Shown piece after piece: positions 9,858 through 19,900 of a DNA stretch of 64,000 nucleotides. Numbering within the stretch: position 1 is the stretch's first letter; each line of letters begins with the position of its first letter. The position numbers and the translations under genes are program-made. The stretch is from Myxococcales bacterium (GTDB lineage: Bacteria; Myxococcota; UBA727; VGSZ01), in contig JAHFED010000022.1 in assembly GCA_023248635.1 (NCBI GenBank), positions 19,108 through 83,107 of the forward strand, given 5' to 3'. Below the pieces are notes generated by a model that was not told where the DNA came from, searched no databases, and saw only the letters and a program-made list of their open reading frames with translations.

Positions 9858-12425
9858 CTACTCCGCAGCCATGATGCCGCGCATCTCAGCGGGCAAGAAC
9901 ACGGAGAAGGTGGTGCCCCGGCCTTCGACGGAGGCGACGTCGACGCTGCCGCCGTGGGATTCGACCACCGCTTTGACGATGGCCAGGCCGAGGCCGCTGC
10001 CCTGGCCAACATGGCTTTGGCGCGGCACCTGGAAGAAGGGCTCGAAGAGGCGCACCAAGGCCTCAGCCGGAACCCCGCACCCCGTGTCTTCGACGTCGAC
10101 CCGCAGGGTGTGTGCCGCCTTCTTCGACAAGCGCAGCACGATACGACCGCCGGCGGGCGTGAACTTGAGGGCGTTGTCGACGAGGTTTTGCACCACCTGA
10201 CCCAGACGATCGCCGTCGCCGCGCACGATGGTGGGAGCGTCTTCGTCGACGACGAATTCGAGGCTGACGCCCCGTTCCTTGGCCCGCATCAAAAAGCCGT
10301 CGACGATCAAGCGACCCAGGGCGGCGGCGTCGACGGGCTCTTCGGGACCGCGTCTTTTGGCCGTGCCAACGGCCGAAACATCAGCACTTTGCTTGAGCCG
10401 CGCGAGGTCGAGGAGGTTGGTGCACATCGACGTCAACCGATCTTCCTGGCGGCCGATGGCTTCGATGAACATGCGGGTGTCGTCTGCGTCCATGCGGCCC
10501 AGGTCGCGCAGCAGGGTCTGCACGTTTTGTTTGATGATGGCCAAGGGCGAGCGGAAGTCGTGCGACACCGTCGCCACCAGCTCGTCTTTGCGCTGATCGA
10601 GCAGAGCCAGGGCGTCGTTTTTCAGCGCGAGCTCGGCGGTGCGCACCTTCACGCGCTCTTCGAGATCTTCGTTGAGACGTTCAACGGCTTCGAAGGCCAA
10701 GGTCGACACCAACGACGCCGCCAGCGGCCCCGCCAACGACGCCGCAAAAGCCACGTCGGCGCCTTCGTAGGGTTGGCGATCGTCGCGTTCGCCGACGACC
10801 AGCAACCCCACCGGTTCGTTGGCCACCGCGAGGCGCACCACGATCGACGCCGGCCCGTTTTTGCCGTTGATGGCCGGCGGTGCGGGAAGCTCGTCGTCGA
10901 TGACCTGGGGCTCGCTCTTGTTCAAGAGCTCCAAGAGCACGGCGTCGACGACGACCGCCTGGGCTGTGTGCAGCAGGGGCACCAGGCGTGGGACCGGGCC
11001 TGAGGTCGCGTCGAGCCGCCACACCTCGAGAAAAGAGGGCGCGATGGACTTGCGCGCAATGGCCATCAGCTCAGTGACGACGTCTTCGATGTGGTTCGCC
11101 GTCGACGCCTTCGCTGTGAAAGCAGCCACCAGCTGCCCGGCGTCGTAGCGGGCCGAGTGCAACAGATTCTCGACGTAGGTCTGCACGCGGTGGGTGACCG
11201 GGGCGGCGACGGCGAACAAGAGCGCGGCCAGGGCCACCATCGCGGGCGCGTCGTCGAGCTTCAGAAACTGCACCGCGCCCCACAGCACGAAGCCCAGCAA
11301 CATGCCGACGGCGGCAGCGACGGTGAGGCCGCCGACGAGCCGACGGGCGGTGTGGTTGAGTTGCAGCAAGTCGTGCCGAACGATGGCGTCGGCGGTGGAC
11401 AAGGGCACCAACAACAAAAAGCCGTTCCAGATTTGCGACATGGGCCAGAGCTGCAGCACGTGTCCGCAAAACAAATTGATGATGGGGATGCCGGCGCCGA
11501 CGGGCCAGGCCCACAGGATCTGTCGCACGCGCGCCCGTCGACGAGGAGAGCGGCCGCGCACGTAGCCGAGCACCAACAGCCCGAAGCCGGCGAAGGTGCA
11601 GAAGGACAACCACGAGTAAAAAGCGCTGTCGATGACGGTGTAGCGGGTCATCTCTCCGCTGCGCAGCATCAGCACAGCGACGCCCCCACTGATGACGAGA
11701 CTGACGACGGTGGCGACGATCACGCGTCGTTGGGGCTGGGGACGGACGCCGTCGACGAAGCCGGGTTCGCCTTTTTCGGGTCGTCCCTCGAGGAGGCGCG
11801 CGCCTTCGACCTTGGTGTAGGCCCGCGTGATGACCCCCACCATGATGAAACCGAACACGCCGAGGAAGGGCGCGATGGCCGGAAAAAGCGGCGGCAGCTT
11901 CCACAAGATCGTCATGTCGACGACGGAGCACATGACCATGCCCAGGGCCGAAAAGAACACGAAGAAGGACCACGCCTCGGCGGTGCCCGGGCGCAGAAAA
12001 TAAAGCAGCACGGCGACGACGACGAAGACCAATCCGAGCAGGGCGTGGCTGGTGTGGCTGCGCACGAGATCGCTGGCGGTGAAGGTGCGCGTCGGCAGCT
12101 CGACGAAGCGCTCGGAGCCGTCGATGCCCTCGACCTGGTAGACGACGCCGTCGCCGACAGGACGGTCGAGAGCCCTCGCGACGATGTCGTCTTTGGAAAA
12201 GACCAATTCGCCGTCGACGGCGATGATGCGATCCCACATGCGAAAGCCCGCGTGGCCGCCTCCCCACGATGACAAACCCACAGGATTGACCAGGCCCTCT
12301 TCGACCAGCGACAGCCCGGGGAAGGGTTTGCCGACCAGCCGAAACACCCCCACAGCAGTGGCGCCGGCGACGAACAGCGCCGCCGTTGCCAGGATGAGAA
12401 AGAGGGCGTGGCCAAAGACGCGCAT
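9858..12425 (-). CDS. multi-TM sensor histidine kinase with PDZ-like periplasmic domain
   Basis: This is a membrane sensor kinase of 855 aa. TM1 is at residues 5-28. Residues about 35-120 form a periplasmic segment with a PDZ-like pattern (GFRMWDRIIAVDGELVFSKDD). Several membrane helices follow between about 125 and 410. A GAF-like cytosolic region (about 430-580, with VANEPVGLLVVGERDDRQPYEGADVAFA) and a coiled coil (LNEDLEERVKVRTAEL) lead to the HisKA box VSHDFRSPL near residue 622. The HATPase domain has DNALKFTPAGG (N box), VEDTGCGVP (G1) and GQGSGLGLAIVK (G2). No receiver domain and no response-regulator gene lie next to it, so the partner is unknown. The dus gene follows two bases after its stop. 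Element A lies upstream of its start. Confidence 0.93.
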   Translation of the reverse strand: MRVFGHALFLILATAALFVAGATAVGVFRLVGKPFPGLSLVEEGLVNPVGLSSWGGGHAGFRMWDRIIAVDGELVFSKDDIVARALDRPVGDGVVYQVEGIDGSERFVELPTRTFTASDLVRSHTSHALLGLVFVVVAVLLYFLRPGTAEAWSFFVFFSALGMVMCSVVDMTILWKLPPLFPAIAPFLGVFGFIMVGVITRAYTKVEGARLLEGRPEKGEPGFVDGVRPQPQRRVIVATVVSLVISGGVAVLMLRSGEMTRYTVIDSAFYSWLSFCTFAGFGLLVLGYVRGRSPRRRARVRQILWAWPVGAGIPIINLFCGHVLQLWPMSQIWNGFLLLVPLSTADAIVRHDLLQLNHTARRLVGGLTVAAAVGMLLGFVLWGAVQFLKLDDAPAMVALAALLFAVAAPVTHRVQTYVENLLHSARYDAGQLVAAFTAKASTANHIEDVVTELMAIARKSIAPSFLEVWRLDATSGPVPRLVPLLHTAQAVVVDAVLLELLNKSEPQVIDDELPAPPAINGKNGPASIVVRLAVANEPVGLLVVGERDDRQPYEGADVAFAASLAGPLAASLVSTLAFEAVERLNEDLEERVKVRTAELALKNDALALLDQRKDELVATVSHDFRSPLAIIKQNVQTLLRDLGRMDADDTRMFIEAIGRQEDRLTSMCTNLLDLARLKQSADVSAVGTAKRRGPEEPVDAAALGRLIVDGFLMRAKERGVSLEFVVDEDAPTIVRGDGDRLGQVVQNLVDNALKFTPAGGRIVLRLSKKAAHTLRVDVEDTGCGVPAEALVRLFEPFFQVPRQSHVGQGSGLGLAIVKAVVESHGGSVDVASVEGRGTTFSVFLPAEMRGIMAAE

Positions 12426-12453
12426 GCGAAGGCGCAGTCTAGCGACGACTCAT

Positions 12454-12669
12454 CCCCGATCTCGCTGAACTTCGACCGCGGAGCGGTCTCGTTCATCGCC
12501 GTCGGGGATGCTCTTCTGGGAGGTCTGGTGCAGACCCTCCCCCCGCGCCGGCGGAGCCGGACGCGGGGCCCCCCACCGACTCCGCGTTCCGCGGGCGCGC
12601 TTCACGCGCGTCATCCCGCGTCTTTCCCATCTCGGAACGCGGTCGAACATCAAGCGGACGCGGGATCAC
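12454..12669 (-). repeat. element A copy 1: ~216 bp multi-hairpin repeat
   Basis: The sequence is nearly identical, in inverted orientation, to 43450-43664. By eye there are about five base differences plus one extra C. On the minus strand it starts GTGATCCCGCGTCCGC at 12669 and ends at 12454. Successive stable hairpins are an ATCCCGCGTC/GACGCGGGAT closing stem, small GC hairpins, a CCCCGCG..CGCGGGG stem containing CCGGC/GCCGG, GGGAGGTCTG/CAGACCTCCC and GACCGC/GCGGTC. It begins at the stop codon of the OmpA-type gene: the TGA at 12668-12666 is part of the element. It lies between that gene and the start of the histidine kinase gene. No credible protein is encoded. Confidence 0.93.
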
Positions 12670-15554
12670 TGGAGGGTGAACTCCACGCGGCGGTTTTTCT
12701 TGCGCCCGTCGAGGGTGAGGTTGTCGGCGATGGGGCGCTTGGGGCCGTACCCCTCGACGTGCAGCATGGCGGCGGGGACACCCCGAGCGATCAGGGCGGT
12801 GCGCACGGCTTCGGCGCGGGTCTTGGACAGCCAGATGTTGACCTTCTCGCTGCCGATGCCGTCGGTGTGGCCTTCGATGCCCACGCTCTTCACCTCGGGG
12901 TGGGCGAGCAGCACGCGGGCGATCTCGTCGAGCAAGGCGAAGCTGCGGGTCTCGATCAACGCGTAGCCGAGCGCGAAGTGGATGGTGTCGGTGATGACGA
13001 AGCGCTCGTGCTCGATGCGCACCGGCGCTTTGAGTGCGTCTTCGGCGGGATCGGGACAGCCGTCGGCGTCGTGGTCGGCTTCGGTGCCGGGCTCCTTGGG
13101 ACAAGCGTCGGCGTAGTCGGCGAAGCCGTCTTTGTCGTCGTCGATGTCGGGGCAGCCGTCTGCGTCTTCGAACTGATCGAAGTCCTCGGGCTCGAGCGGG
13201 CAGCGGTCAGCGACATCGGCCAAGCCGTCGCCGTCGTCGTCGAGGTCCGGGCAGCCGTCCTCGTCGAGGGTGCCGTCTTTGTCTTCGGCGAGGTCGGGAC
13301 ATTGATCGGTGGCGCCTTCGAAGCCGTCGTTGTCGGTGTCTTTGCTGGGGGCGCCGTCGAGGCGCACGGCCACGCCAAAGCGCGTGTCTGGGGTGCCCCA
13401 ACCACCGAGCAAGCCGGCGCCGCCGTAAGCGCTGATCTCGAGGTAGGACAAAGGGCGAACGGCGATGCCGACCAGGGCCTCCGCTGGCGTCTCGTTGAGC
13501 ACGAGTTTCAGCCCCGCCGTCGGCCCCTGGCTGAATCCCAGCGAGAGCTCGGGGATGGGCAAGGCCTGCGGGTTCAGCGCGCCGCTCATCGATGTCGACA
13601 GCTCGATGGGTACCCCCACCAACTCTTGCAACGAGAGGGTGATGCCGCCGCGCACCAGCAGCTCTGAGCCGATGACGAGGTCCAAGACCTTGTGCTCCTC
13701 GCGAAAGCGATAGCCGGTGTTCAAGGCCAGGTGCAGCGCTCCCAGGTGCGTCGACGTCACCAACTCGGGGGTGAACACGAAGGCGCGCTCGCTGACCCAG
13801 CTCTCGTCGGCGCTGAAGGTGGGCACCGAGAATCCACCAACGACGGCGAAGTCGACGCCGGCGCTGTCCCGCCGCAGCACCCGCACCTTGGGCATGATGC
13901 GCAGATCGCCGCCGCCGACGAAGCCGTCGCTGGCCGGCACAAAGGACTCGGCGTCTTCAATGGGGTTGATGCTCTGCAGCAACACCAGGGGCTGATCGAT
14001 CCCGAGCTCGAACCACTCAAAGAGCGACACCGAGGCCGTGAGATTGGCGTGCAGTCGCTGCCCGATGACGGCGTCGCGCTGGGCACCGTCGCGCAGCACC
14101 AGGGGATCGCTCTCCCATCCCACCCAGAGCCCGGCATTGCCGTGCAGGTGCTCGCCGACGGAGCCGCTCTCGACATCCAGCATCCCGTCGTCGGAGAGGT
14201 GGGGGCGAAAACGCTCCAGCGAGACCGAGGGAGGTGCGGCTTGCACGGCGGGGGCAAGAGCCAGCAGAAGCGCCAGCGCAGGCAGACGACGTCGCCGACG
14301 CAGCAGCAACAAACCCATCAGGAAGGGCAACGCGCTGGGGAAACCGCCGCTGCCACAACTGCCTCCACAGCTGGCCACCAGACCACCCCCGCCGAGACTG
14401 CGGCCATCGACGACCTGGTCGGTACGGTCAGGGTCCGGGCCCGGTTCTCCTTCTCCTTCTCCTTCTCCTTCACCTTCACCTTCTCCTTCACCTTCTCCTT
14501 CTCCTTCTCCTTCTCCTTCTCCTTCACCTTCGCCTTCGCCTTCGCCTTCGCCTTCGCCTTCTCCCTCGCCCTCACCCTCTCCTTCGCCCTCGCCTTCGCC
14601 TTCGCCTTCGCCTTCGCCCTCTCCTTCGCCCTCGCCTTCGCCCTCGCCTTCGCCCTCGCCCTCTCCTTCGCCCTCGCCTTCGCCCTCACCCTCTCCTTCG
14701 CCCTCACCCTCTCCTTCGCCCTCGCCCTCGCCCTCGCCCTCACCGGCCACTTCGATCGCGCACAGAGACGTACATCCATCGTCGTCGTCGCGGTTGCCGT
14801 CGTCGCAGGGCTCACCGTTGTTGACGATGCCGTCGCCACACACGGGCAAGCCGCAGCCGCGCACCTCAAAGAGCAGCTGACCTTCAGCGGCGGGGCTCTG
14901 GTTTGAGATCTGGGGAAGATCCAGCAGCGACGTGCTCTGGGTGAGGGCGATGTCGATCGACTTCTCGCCGTCGCCGCCGTCGAAGCCGACCTGGGCCGGG
15001 GTGCCGAGCAAGCCGTCGTCGACGCCTTCGAGCCACTCGACCTTGGCGTAGCGAAAGACGACGTCGTAGTCGCCGTCGCTGGTGACCTTGCTGATCTCCA
15101 GCTGCATGTCGTTTTCGAGCTGCGCGGGGTCGTCGGCGCGGCGGATGCGCGACCAGGTGACGACGAGGGCGTCGGCGCTGAGATCGAACCAGACCGTGTT
15201 GCCGCCGTCGCCAGCGGTGTCGCCGGCGCTGGTGTTGGCATCGACCCACAGCGGCGCGATCAGCGGGCGGGAGGTGATGGGGAAGGGCGCTTGGCTGAAA
15301 CCACCGACGGGGCCGTCGAGACTCACGGCACCGTTGGTGCTGACGAAGACGCTGTTGTGGCGCACCCCGAACAAGCACATGCCGTCGGGGAAGAGCTCAT
15401 CCAGAAAGAGCGCTCCAGACGTGCCGTTGTCCGAGGGAGGTAGGTTCTGGGCGCCGAAACCAAAGGGTCCGCCCAGATCGTCTCGCAGCGTCGCTTGGCC
15501 TCGGGCCCCTGTGGCGACCAGCGAAAGCACGAGCAAAGCCGCGGACGAGCGCAT
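12666..15554 (-). CDS. NIDO / GEG-linker / sorting tail / TSP3 / OmpA surface protein (two-part fusion)
   Basis: This 962-residue envelope protein looks like two proteins in one frame. Part 1 has a signal peptide (residues 1-19), a nidogen-like (NIDO) domain (about 40-200), a DUF4215-type Cys-rich motif ([23 protein letters not shown]), about 100 residues of Gly-Glu repeats (about 271-370), then [10 protein letters not shown], a hydrophobic stretch and RRRRR, which is the layout of a MYXO-CTERM-like sorting tail. Part 2 follows immediately with a second signal-like segment ([16 protein letters not shown]), a beta-barrel region, four TSP3 calcium-binding repeats (about 735-845) and an OmpA peptidoglycan-binding domain ([40 protein letters not shown]). 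The Gly-Glu tract is encoded by hexameric DNA repeats. The stop codon lies at the boundary of element A. Confidence 0.88.
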   Translation of the reverse strand: MRSSAALLVLSLVATGARGQATLRDDLGGPFGFGAQNLPPSDNGTSGALFLDELFPDGMCLFGVRHNSVFVSTNGAVSLDGPVGGFSQAPFPITSRPLIAPLWVDANTSAGDTAGDGGNTVWFDLSADALVVTWSRIRRADDPAQLENDMQLEISKVTSDGDYDVVFRYAKVEWLEGVDDGLLGTPAQVGFDGGDGEKSIDIALTQSTSLLDLPQISNQSPAAEGQLLFEVRGCGLPVCGDGIVNNGEPCDDGNRDDDDGCTSLCAIEVAGEGEGEGEGEGEGEGEGEGEGEGEGEGEGEGEGEGEGEGEGEGEGEGEGEGEGEGEGEGEGEGEGEGEGEGEGEGEGEGEGEGEGEGEGEGEGEGEGEGEPGPDPDRTDQVVDGRSLGGGGLVASCGGSCGSGGFPSALPFLMGLLLLRRRRRLPALALLLALAPAVQAAPPSVSLERFRPHLSDDGMLDVESGSVGEHLHGNAGLWVGWESDPLVLRDGAQRDAVIGQRLHANLTASVSLFEWFELGIDQPLVLLQSINPIEDAESFVPASDGFVGGGDLRIMPKVRVLRRDSAGVDFAVVGGFSVPTFSADESWVSERAFVFTPELVTSTHLGALHLALNTGYRFREEHKVLDLVIGSELLVRGGITLSLQELVGVPIELSTSMSGALNPQALPIPELSLGFSQGPTAGLKLVLNETPAEALVGIAVRPLSYLEISAYGGAGLLGGWGTPDTRFGVAVRLDGAPSKDTDNDGFEGATDQCPDLAEDKDGTLDEDGCPDLDDDGDGLADVADRCPLEPEDFDQFEDADGCPDIDDDKDGFADYADACPKEPGTEADHDADGCPDPAEDALKAPVRIEHERFVITDTIHFALGYALIETRSFALLDEIARVLLAHPEVKSVGIEGHTDGIGSEKVNIWLSKTRAEAVRTALIARGVPAAMLHVEGYGPKRPIADNLTLDGRKKNRRVEFTLQ
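14445..14743 (-). repeat. hexanucleotide tandem repeat encoding Gly-Glu linker
   Basis: About 300 bp of GAGGGC/GAAGGC/GAGGGT/GAAGGA-type hexamers (minus-strand reading) give an uninterrupted Gly-Glu tract. Codon variants are mixed, so the DNA is not a perfect repeat, but the unit stays 6 bp and the frame is kept. Gain or loss of units would change linker length without a frameshift. Confidence 0.95.
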
Positions 15555-15784
15555 CGCTCCTTCAGTCGCACAACCAGGCCTCGACTGAAGGGTCGATCAA
15601 CCACAGTCCTGGCCGACGGCAACCAGACGCCGCGCCGTCGCCGCCGGGATCCGTCACTGCCGCTGGCGCTGAACGGATCTGGGAGGGTTGTCGCTGCTTT
15701 CCCCACATGCGCTGGCGCAAACCACCGGCGGAGGGCAAAGGGTGCCTGCATTGCTGGCGGGATCTGCGACCTCTAGCGAGGGCC

Positions 15785-16705
15785 GTGACCGATCCCGCTC
15801 TCCCGGTGGCACCGACGACGCGGCAGACGTTGGTGGGGAGCGGCTTTTTGGTGGGGGCGGCCCTGTGTTGGGGCTTCGGCTTTTACGCCCAGCGCATCTC
15901 GGTGGAGGCGATGAGCCCGCTGTGGGCCGTCGCACTGCGCTTCTGGTTGGCGGCCCCGCTGGCCCTGCTGGCGCTGGGTTGGCGCCGTGCACGAGGGGTG
16001 AGGGTGCCGTGGGGGGCGGGAGCGCTGCTGGGGATCTTGCTCTACGTGATCTTCGCCTTGCAGACCGCCGCCATGGTCCACACGCCGGTGACCCGGGTTG
16101 CCCTCATCACCGGCCTCTACGCTGTCTTTGTTCCCCTGTTGCAGCCCTTGTTCAAGCTGCCGCGGCCCGGAGCGGTGCAGTCTGGGGCCGTCGTCGTCGC
16201 CCTGGGGGGCCTGGTGCTCTTGTGCGGCCTCACCGGCTCGGCGGATGCGCAGCTGGCGATCCCCCCCAACGTCGGTGACCTCTACACCTTGCTGATGGCC
16301 CTGCTGTCGGCGGTGCTGGTGTTGGTGATGGGTCGCTTTGCCCAGCGTGAAGACGCCGTGGCCCTCAACGCCGTGCAGATCCTGGCCATGAGTGCCTGCG
16401 CCCTCGCTGTCGCCCCACTGGTGGACGGCGCTTCCCCCCACGACCTCGACCCGAGCACCTGGTGGAGCCTGCTTTATCTCGCCGTGGCTTCCACCTTCGT
16501 GGCTTTCCTGCTCCAGCTCCTCGGGCAGCGCCACGTTTCGCCCTCGACGGCCAGCATCTTGATGCTGCTCGAGACCCCCATCGGCGTCGTCGCCGCCGTC
16601 GTCATCCTGCACGAGCGCATGGCGGGCCTTCAGTGGGTCGGTGCCGCCCTGGCGCTGGTGGCCGTCGTCGTCGCCGTCGTCGCCGAACGAGGCAAGGCAG
16701 CCTGA
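15785..16705 (+). CDS. EamA-family (DMT) transporter
   Basis: This inner-membrane permease of the drug/metabolite transporter superfamily (306 aa) has two EamA halves with about ten transmembrane helices in total. Features include GSGFLVGAALCWGFGFYAQR near the start, VTRVALITGLYAVFVPLLQPLF at the end of the first half, and STASILMLLETPIGVVAAVVILHE closing the second, all typical of EamA proteins. The GTG at 15785 is preferred because GAGGG lies just upstream and it places the first helix close to the N-terminus; an ATG at 15707 would add 26 residues of poor quality. The substrate is unknown (amino acids, nucleotide sugars and drugs occur in the family). The gene stands alone, opposite in strand to the OmpA-type gene. 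Confidence 0.9.
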   Translation: MTDPALPVAPTTRQTLVGSGFLVGAALCWGFGFYAQRISVEAMSPLWAVALRFWLAAPLALLALGWRRARGVRVPWGAGALLGILLYVIFALQTAAMVHTPVTRVALITGLYAVFVPLLQPLFKLPRPGAVQSGAVVVALGGLVLLCGLTGSADAQLAIPPNVGDLYTLLMALLSAVLVLVMGRFAQREDAVALNAVQILAMSACALAVAPLVDGASPHDLDPSTWWSLLYLAVASTFVAFLLQLLGQRHVSPSTASILMLLETPIGVVAAVVILHERMAGLQWVGAALALVAVVVAVVAERGKAA

Positions 16706-16721
16706 ACGTCTTGCCGTTTCG

Positions 16722-16788
16722 CTGGTTTGAGCCGTGCCAACGGCTCAAAGCAGGCAGTACTTTGAGCCGTGCCAAGGGCTCAAACCAG
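16722..16788 (+). repeat. paired hairpins with competing pairings after the EamA gene
   Basis: Hairpin 1 is TTTGAGCCG (16726-16734) with CGGCTCAAA (16741-16749). Hairpin 2 is TTTGAGCC (16761-16768) with GGCTCAAA (16777-16784). The first left arm CTGGTTTGAGCC (16722-16733) can also pair with the last right arm GGCTCAAACCAG (16777-16788) over 12 bp, so the structures are mutually exclusive. It starts 16 bp after the EamA stop. It could be a 3' end structure of EamA or a leader element of the TPR gene. Confidence 0.75.
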
Positions 16789-16810
16789 GAAGCACTTCAT
16801 GACGCGCCCG

Positions 16811-16838
16811 CGTCTTGAACGATCAACGCTTCAAGACG
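16811..16838. repeat. degenerate family-1 hairpin
   Basis: Arms CGTCTTGAA (16811-16819) and TTCAAGACG (16830-16838) surround a 10-base loop CGATCAACGC. This is the joiner-facing half of a family-1 unit (the pairing between neighbouring units), so it looks like the remnant of a collapsed array. Confidence 0.7.
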
Positions 16839-16945
16839 GGGCGGTCTCGCACGGGAAGACTCCGGCACGCGCCGGTACCTGGATGGGACAACCCTGTCGC
16901 CGCGCACCGTGTCCTCGAGGCGTCGATCCTGATATCGCGGCGGGC

Positions 16946-19900
16946 ATGGATCTCGACGCCGCCCTCCGGGCTGGAGACGACGCCGCCGTCGACGACGTCC
17001 TCGACGTCCTGCGGCGGGACCAAGGCCCGTGGGGGCTCGCCGAGGCGCTGCTCGTGGTCATCTTGCAAAAGCAGGAGCGCGGGACAAAAGAGCACGAGCT
17101 GAACGCTTGGCAGTACCGCCGCGCCGCTGCCCTCGAAGCCGCTGCCGTCGTCGACGACGCCCCGCCCCGTGCTGCTGCAGCCCGGGCTCTGGAGGCTGCG
17201 ACTTTGGCCCGCGATGTCCTCAACGACGGCGAAGGTGCGACGCGGGCGCTGGTGCTGGCCCTGCGCTTGTCGAGCGAGGATGACGACGTGCTGCAGGGCA
17301 CGGTCAAGGCCGCTGGCGGACCTGGGCCCTCGGTGACGCTGCTCGAGAAGGCCGCCAAGGTCGCCAAGGGTGACGACGCCTTGCAGGGACGCCTGCGCCG
17401 CGCGCTGGCGCGCCTCTACGAGGTCGTGTTGCTCGACAAGGAGAAGGCCTTCTTCGAAGCGCTCAAGGCCGCCCGCAAGATCCCCGAAGGCATCACCGTC
17501 GACGACGCCTTCCGCTTGGCCCTCGAGGTCAAACGCCTCGACGACGCCGCCGCCTTCTTCCGATCACTGGGCGAGGAGGTCACGCTGCCCGCCCGGGCTC
17601 GGGCATCGGCGCTCAACAAGCTCGGTGCGGTGCACGACGTCCAAGGCGACAAGGCGGCGGCGTTTTCCGCCTACGTCTCCTCGTTGGGCCTGTACGAGAC
17701 CAAGGCGGCCCGCAAGAAGGCCGAGCGCCTCAAAGAGGAGCTGCACCGCCCCGACGCGCTCCCTCCCCCTCTCGTCGATCCCCCCGGCATCCCGCCCCCG
17801 GCCGAAGCCACCGCGTCCCGTCTGAGCGTGGCGTCGATCCCGCCTCCGCCTGGGGACTTCTCCTCCGCCGACGACGTCGAACCCCGGGCAAAGGCGTTGG
17901 AACAGCGGGTGTTCACCGACGAGCGCCAGCTCTTCTTGGGTGAGACCGAGCTCTCCGCCGACGACGTGGTGCTCTCGGAGGAGCTCGTGGATCCGGCCTT
18001 GCGATCCTCGGCCCAGCAAGACGACGCGCGCCGCGGACCACCGCCGCCGCCCCTCGATGACGACTCCCTGCCGGGCGGCCGCTCGCCGTTGGTTCGCACC
18101 GAACTCGCCCCGGGCTTGGCGCCCCCCTCCGTGATCGAGCAGGCCGTGTTGGCCCCGCCCCCACCCAGCAGTCGCGATGTCAGCGATCGCAAGAGGGCCA
18201 AGCGTGAGCGGAAAAAGCAGAAGGCCAGGCGCGGCCACGGTGGCGATCCGCTGGAGGCGACGACGCCGAACGCCGCCCTCGACGATGCCACGCTGCCCTT
18301 GGGCGATAGTGCAGAGTCCTCGCTCTCCGAAGAAGGCGCAAGCGTCGCGCTGCCCTCCATCCAGGTCTCGGGTTTTGGGCCAGACGCGCCCGCCAGCCAC
18401 GCAGGGCGACCTCGGCCGCACGTCACCCTCGATGACGTCGTGCCCGAGCTGGGCGAGAGCAGCAGCGCCAGCGGCAGCGCCTTCGATGTGTCGCCGCCGC
18501 CCGTCTTTCACCGTGCCGCCGCCGGCGCCCTCGAGCTCACAGCGCCCGAGCAGGAGTCGCCGCCCCCTGGCCCCGTGGCCCCCACGCGCGAGGACGTGTT
18601 GGCCCGGGCCCAAGCGCTCTTGCAAGACGGCGACGTCGGCGCGTGCATCGAGGCCGCGGCGGCCCTGCAAGTCGTGATCGCCGGGGACCCCCGGGTGTTG
18701 CGCCTGGCCGCCCGCGCTCTGGTGCTGGCCGCGCCCACGGGTGCGCTGCCGGCCGAGGGTGTGGCCTTGGTCTTGTTGGACGCCGTGCGGCACGGGGAGC
18801 GTGCTGCCAGCTTGATCCGCGAGGTGCAGCACGCGTTGCCGGCCTCTTCCCGTCAGAACTACGGCGCGCTCTGGTTGGCTGCGGCACAGGCCGCGGGCCA
18901 CGACGTCGACAGCGTGCACGCGCTGCTCGAAGAGGTGGCCGACGCCGACGGCCCCGATGGACCGCTCTTCTGCCATCTCGACGACGTGCTCAAGCGCAGC
19001 AATGACGTCGACCGCCGCGATGCCCTCTACTTGCGCGCCGGGCGCTCGGCGGTGGGCGACGAACAACGCCAGGTGCGACTGCTGCGGGGGCGGATCGCGC
19101 TGCTCGAGGAGGCGCGGCGCGACGCTCCCCTGCTGCTGGCCTGGGCGAAGCTCGCACTCGAGCACGACGTCGACGCAGCCACCCGCCTGCAGGCCCGCCG
19201 CGCTCACGAGCGCTGCGCGTCGCCGGAGGATCGTGACAACTTCCTCGCCAGGCTGACGACGGGGCCCCAGCTCGATCAGACCTGGTCCAACGATGGCGAG
19301 CGCGCCAGCGTGCTGCGGGAGCTGCTCGAGCTGCGCTTCGCTGTCGACGACAAAATGGGCGCCGAGTCCACCGCCCGCGAGCTCTTGACACAGGCGCCCG
19401 GCGATGTTCGCGCCACCCAGGTACTGGCCGACCTGCTGGCCGACGATCCGCATCGCGCTGGCGAGGCCGTCGTCGCCCTGCGGGCCCGCGTCGACGCCAC
19501 CCGTGCCGCTGGCGATGACGAGACATGCCGTTTGGCTCTCGAACGCCTGGCGCGGGTGCTGACGGCGGCGGATCGAAAAGACGAAGCCATCGCCGCGCTC
19601 GTCGAAGCCACGCAGCTTGCTCCGGGGGATCAACCCCTGGTCGAGCGCGCCGTCGGGCTCTTGCTCGACAGCCGACGCGAAAACGATGCGATCGATCTGC
19701 TCGAAGCTCTTTCCCGCAGCACGCCCGCGCGGGAGGGGGCCCTGCTCTTGTTGCGCGCGGCCGAGATTGCGCGCGAGCGATTGCAGCAGCGCGCCCGCGC
19801 CCGCGACCTCATCGAGAAGGCCGCCCTGCTCCAACCCCGGGACCTGCGCGTTGTCGACCTCCAAGCCGAGCTGTTGCTGGAGATCGGTGACGCCCCCGCA

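Noticed and set aside
12493..13104. Open frames in and around element A that share similar peptides at both copies
   Set aside because: The shared peptides follow from shared DNA; they are Arg/Pro/Gly-rich and interrupted differently in the two copies.
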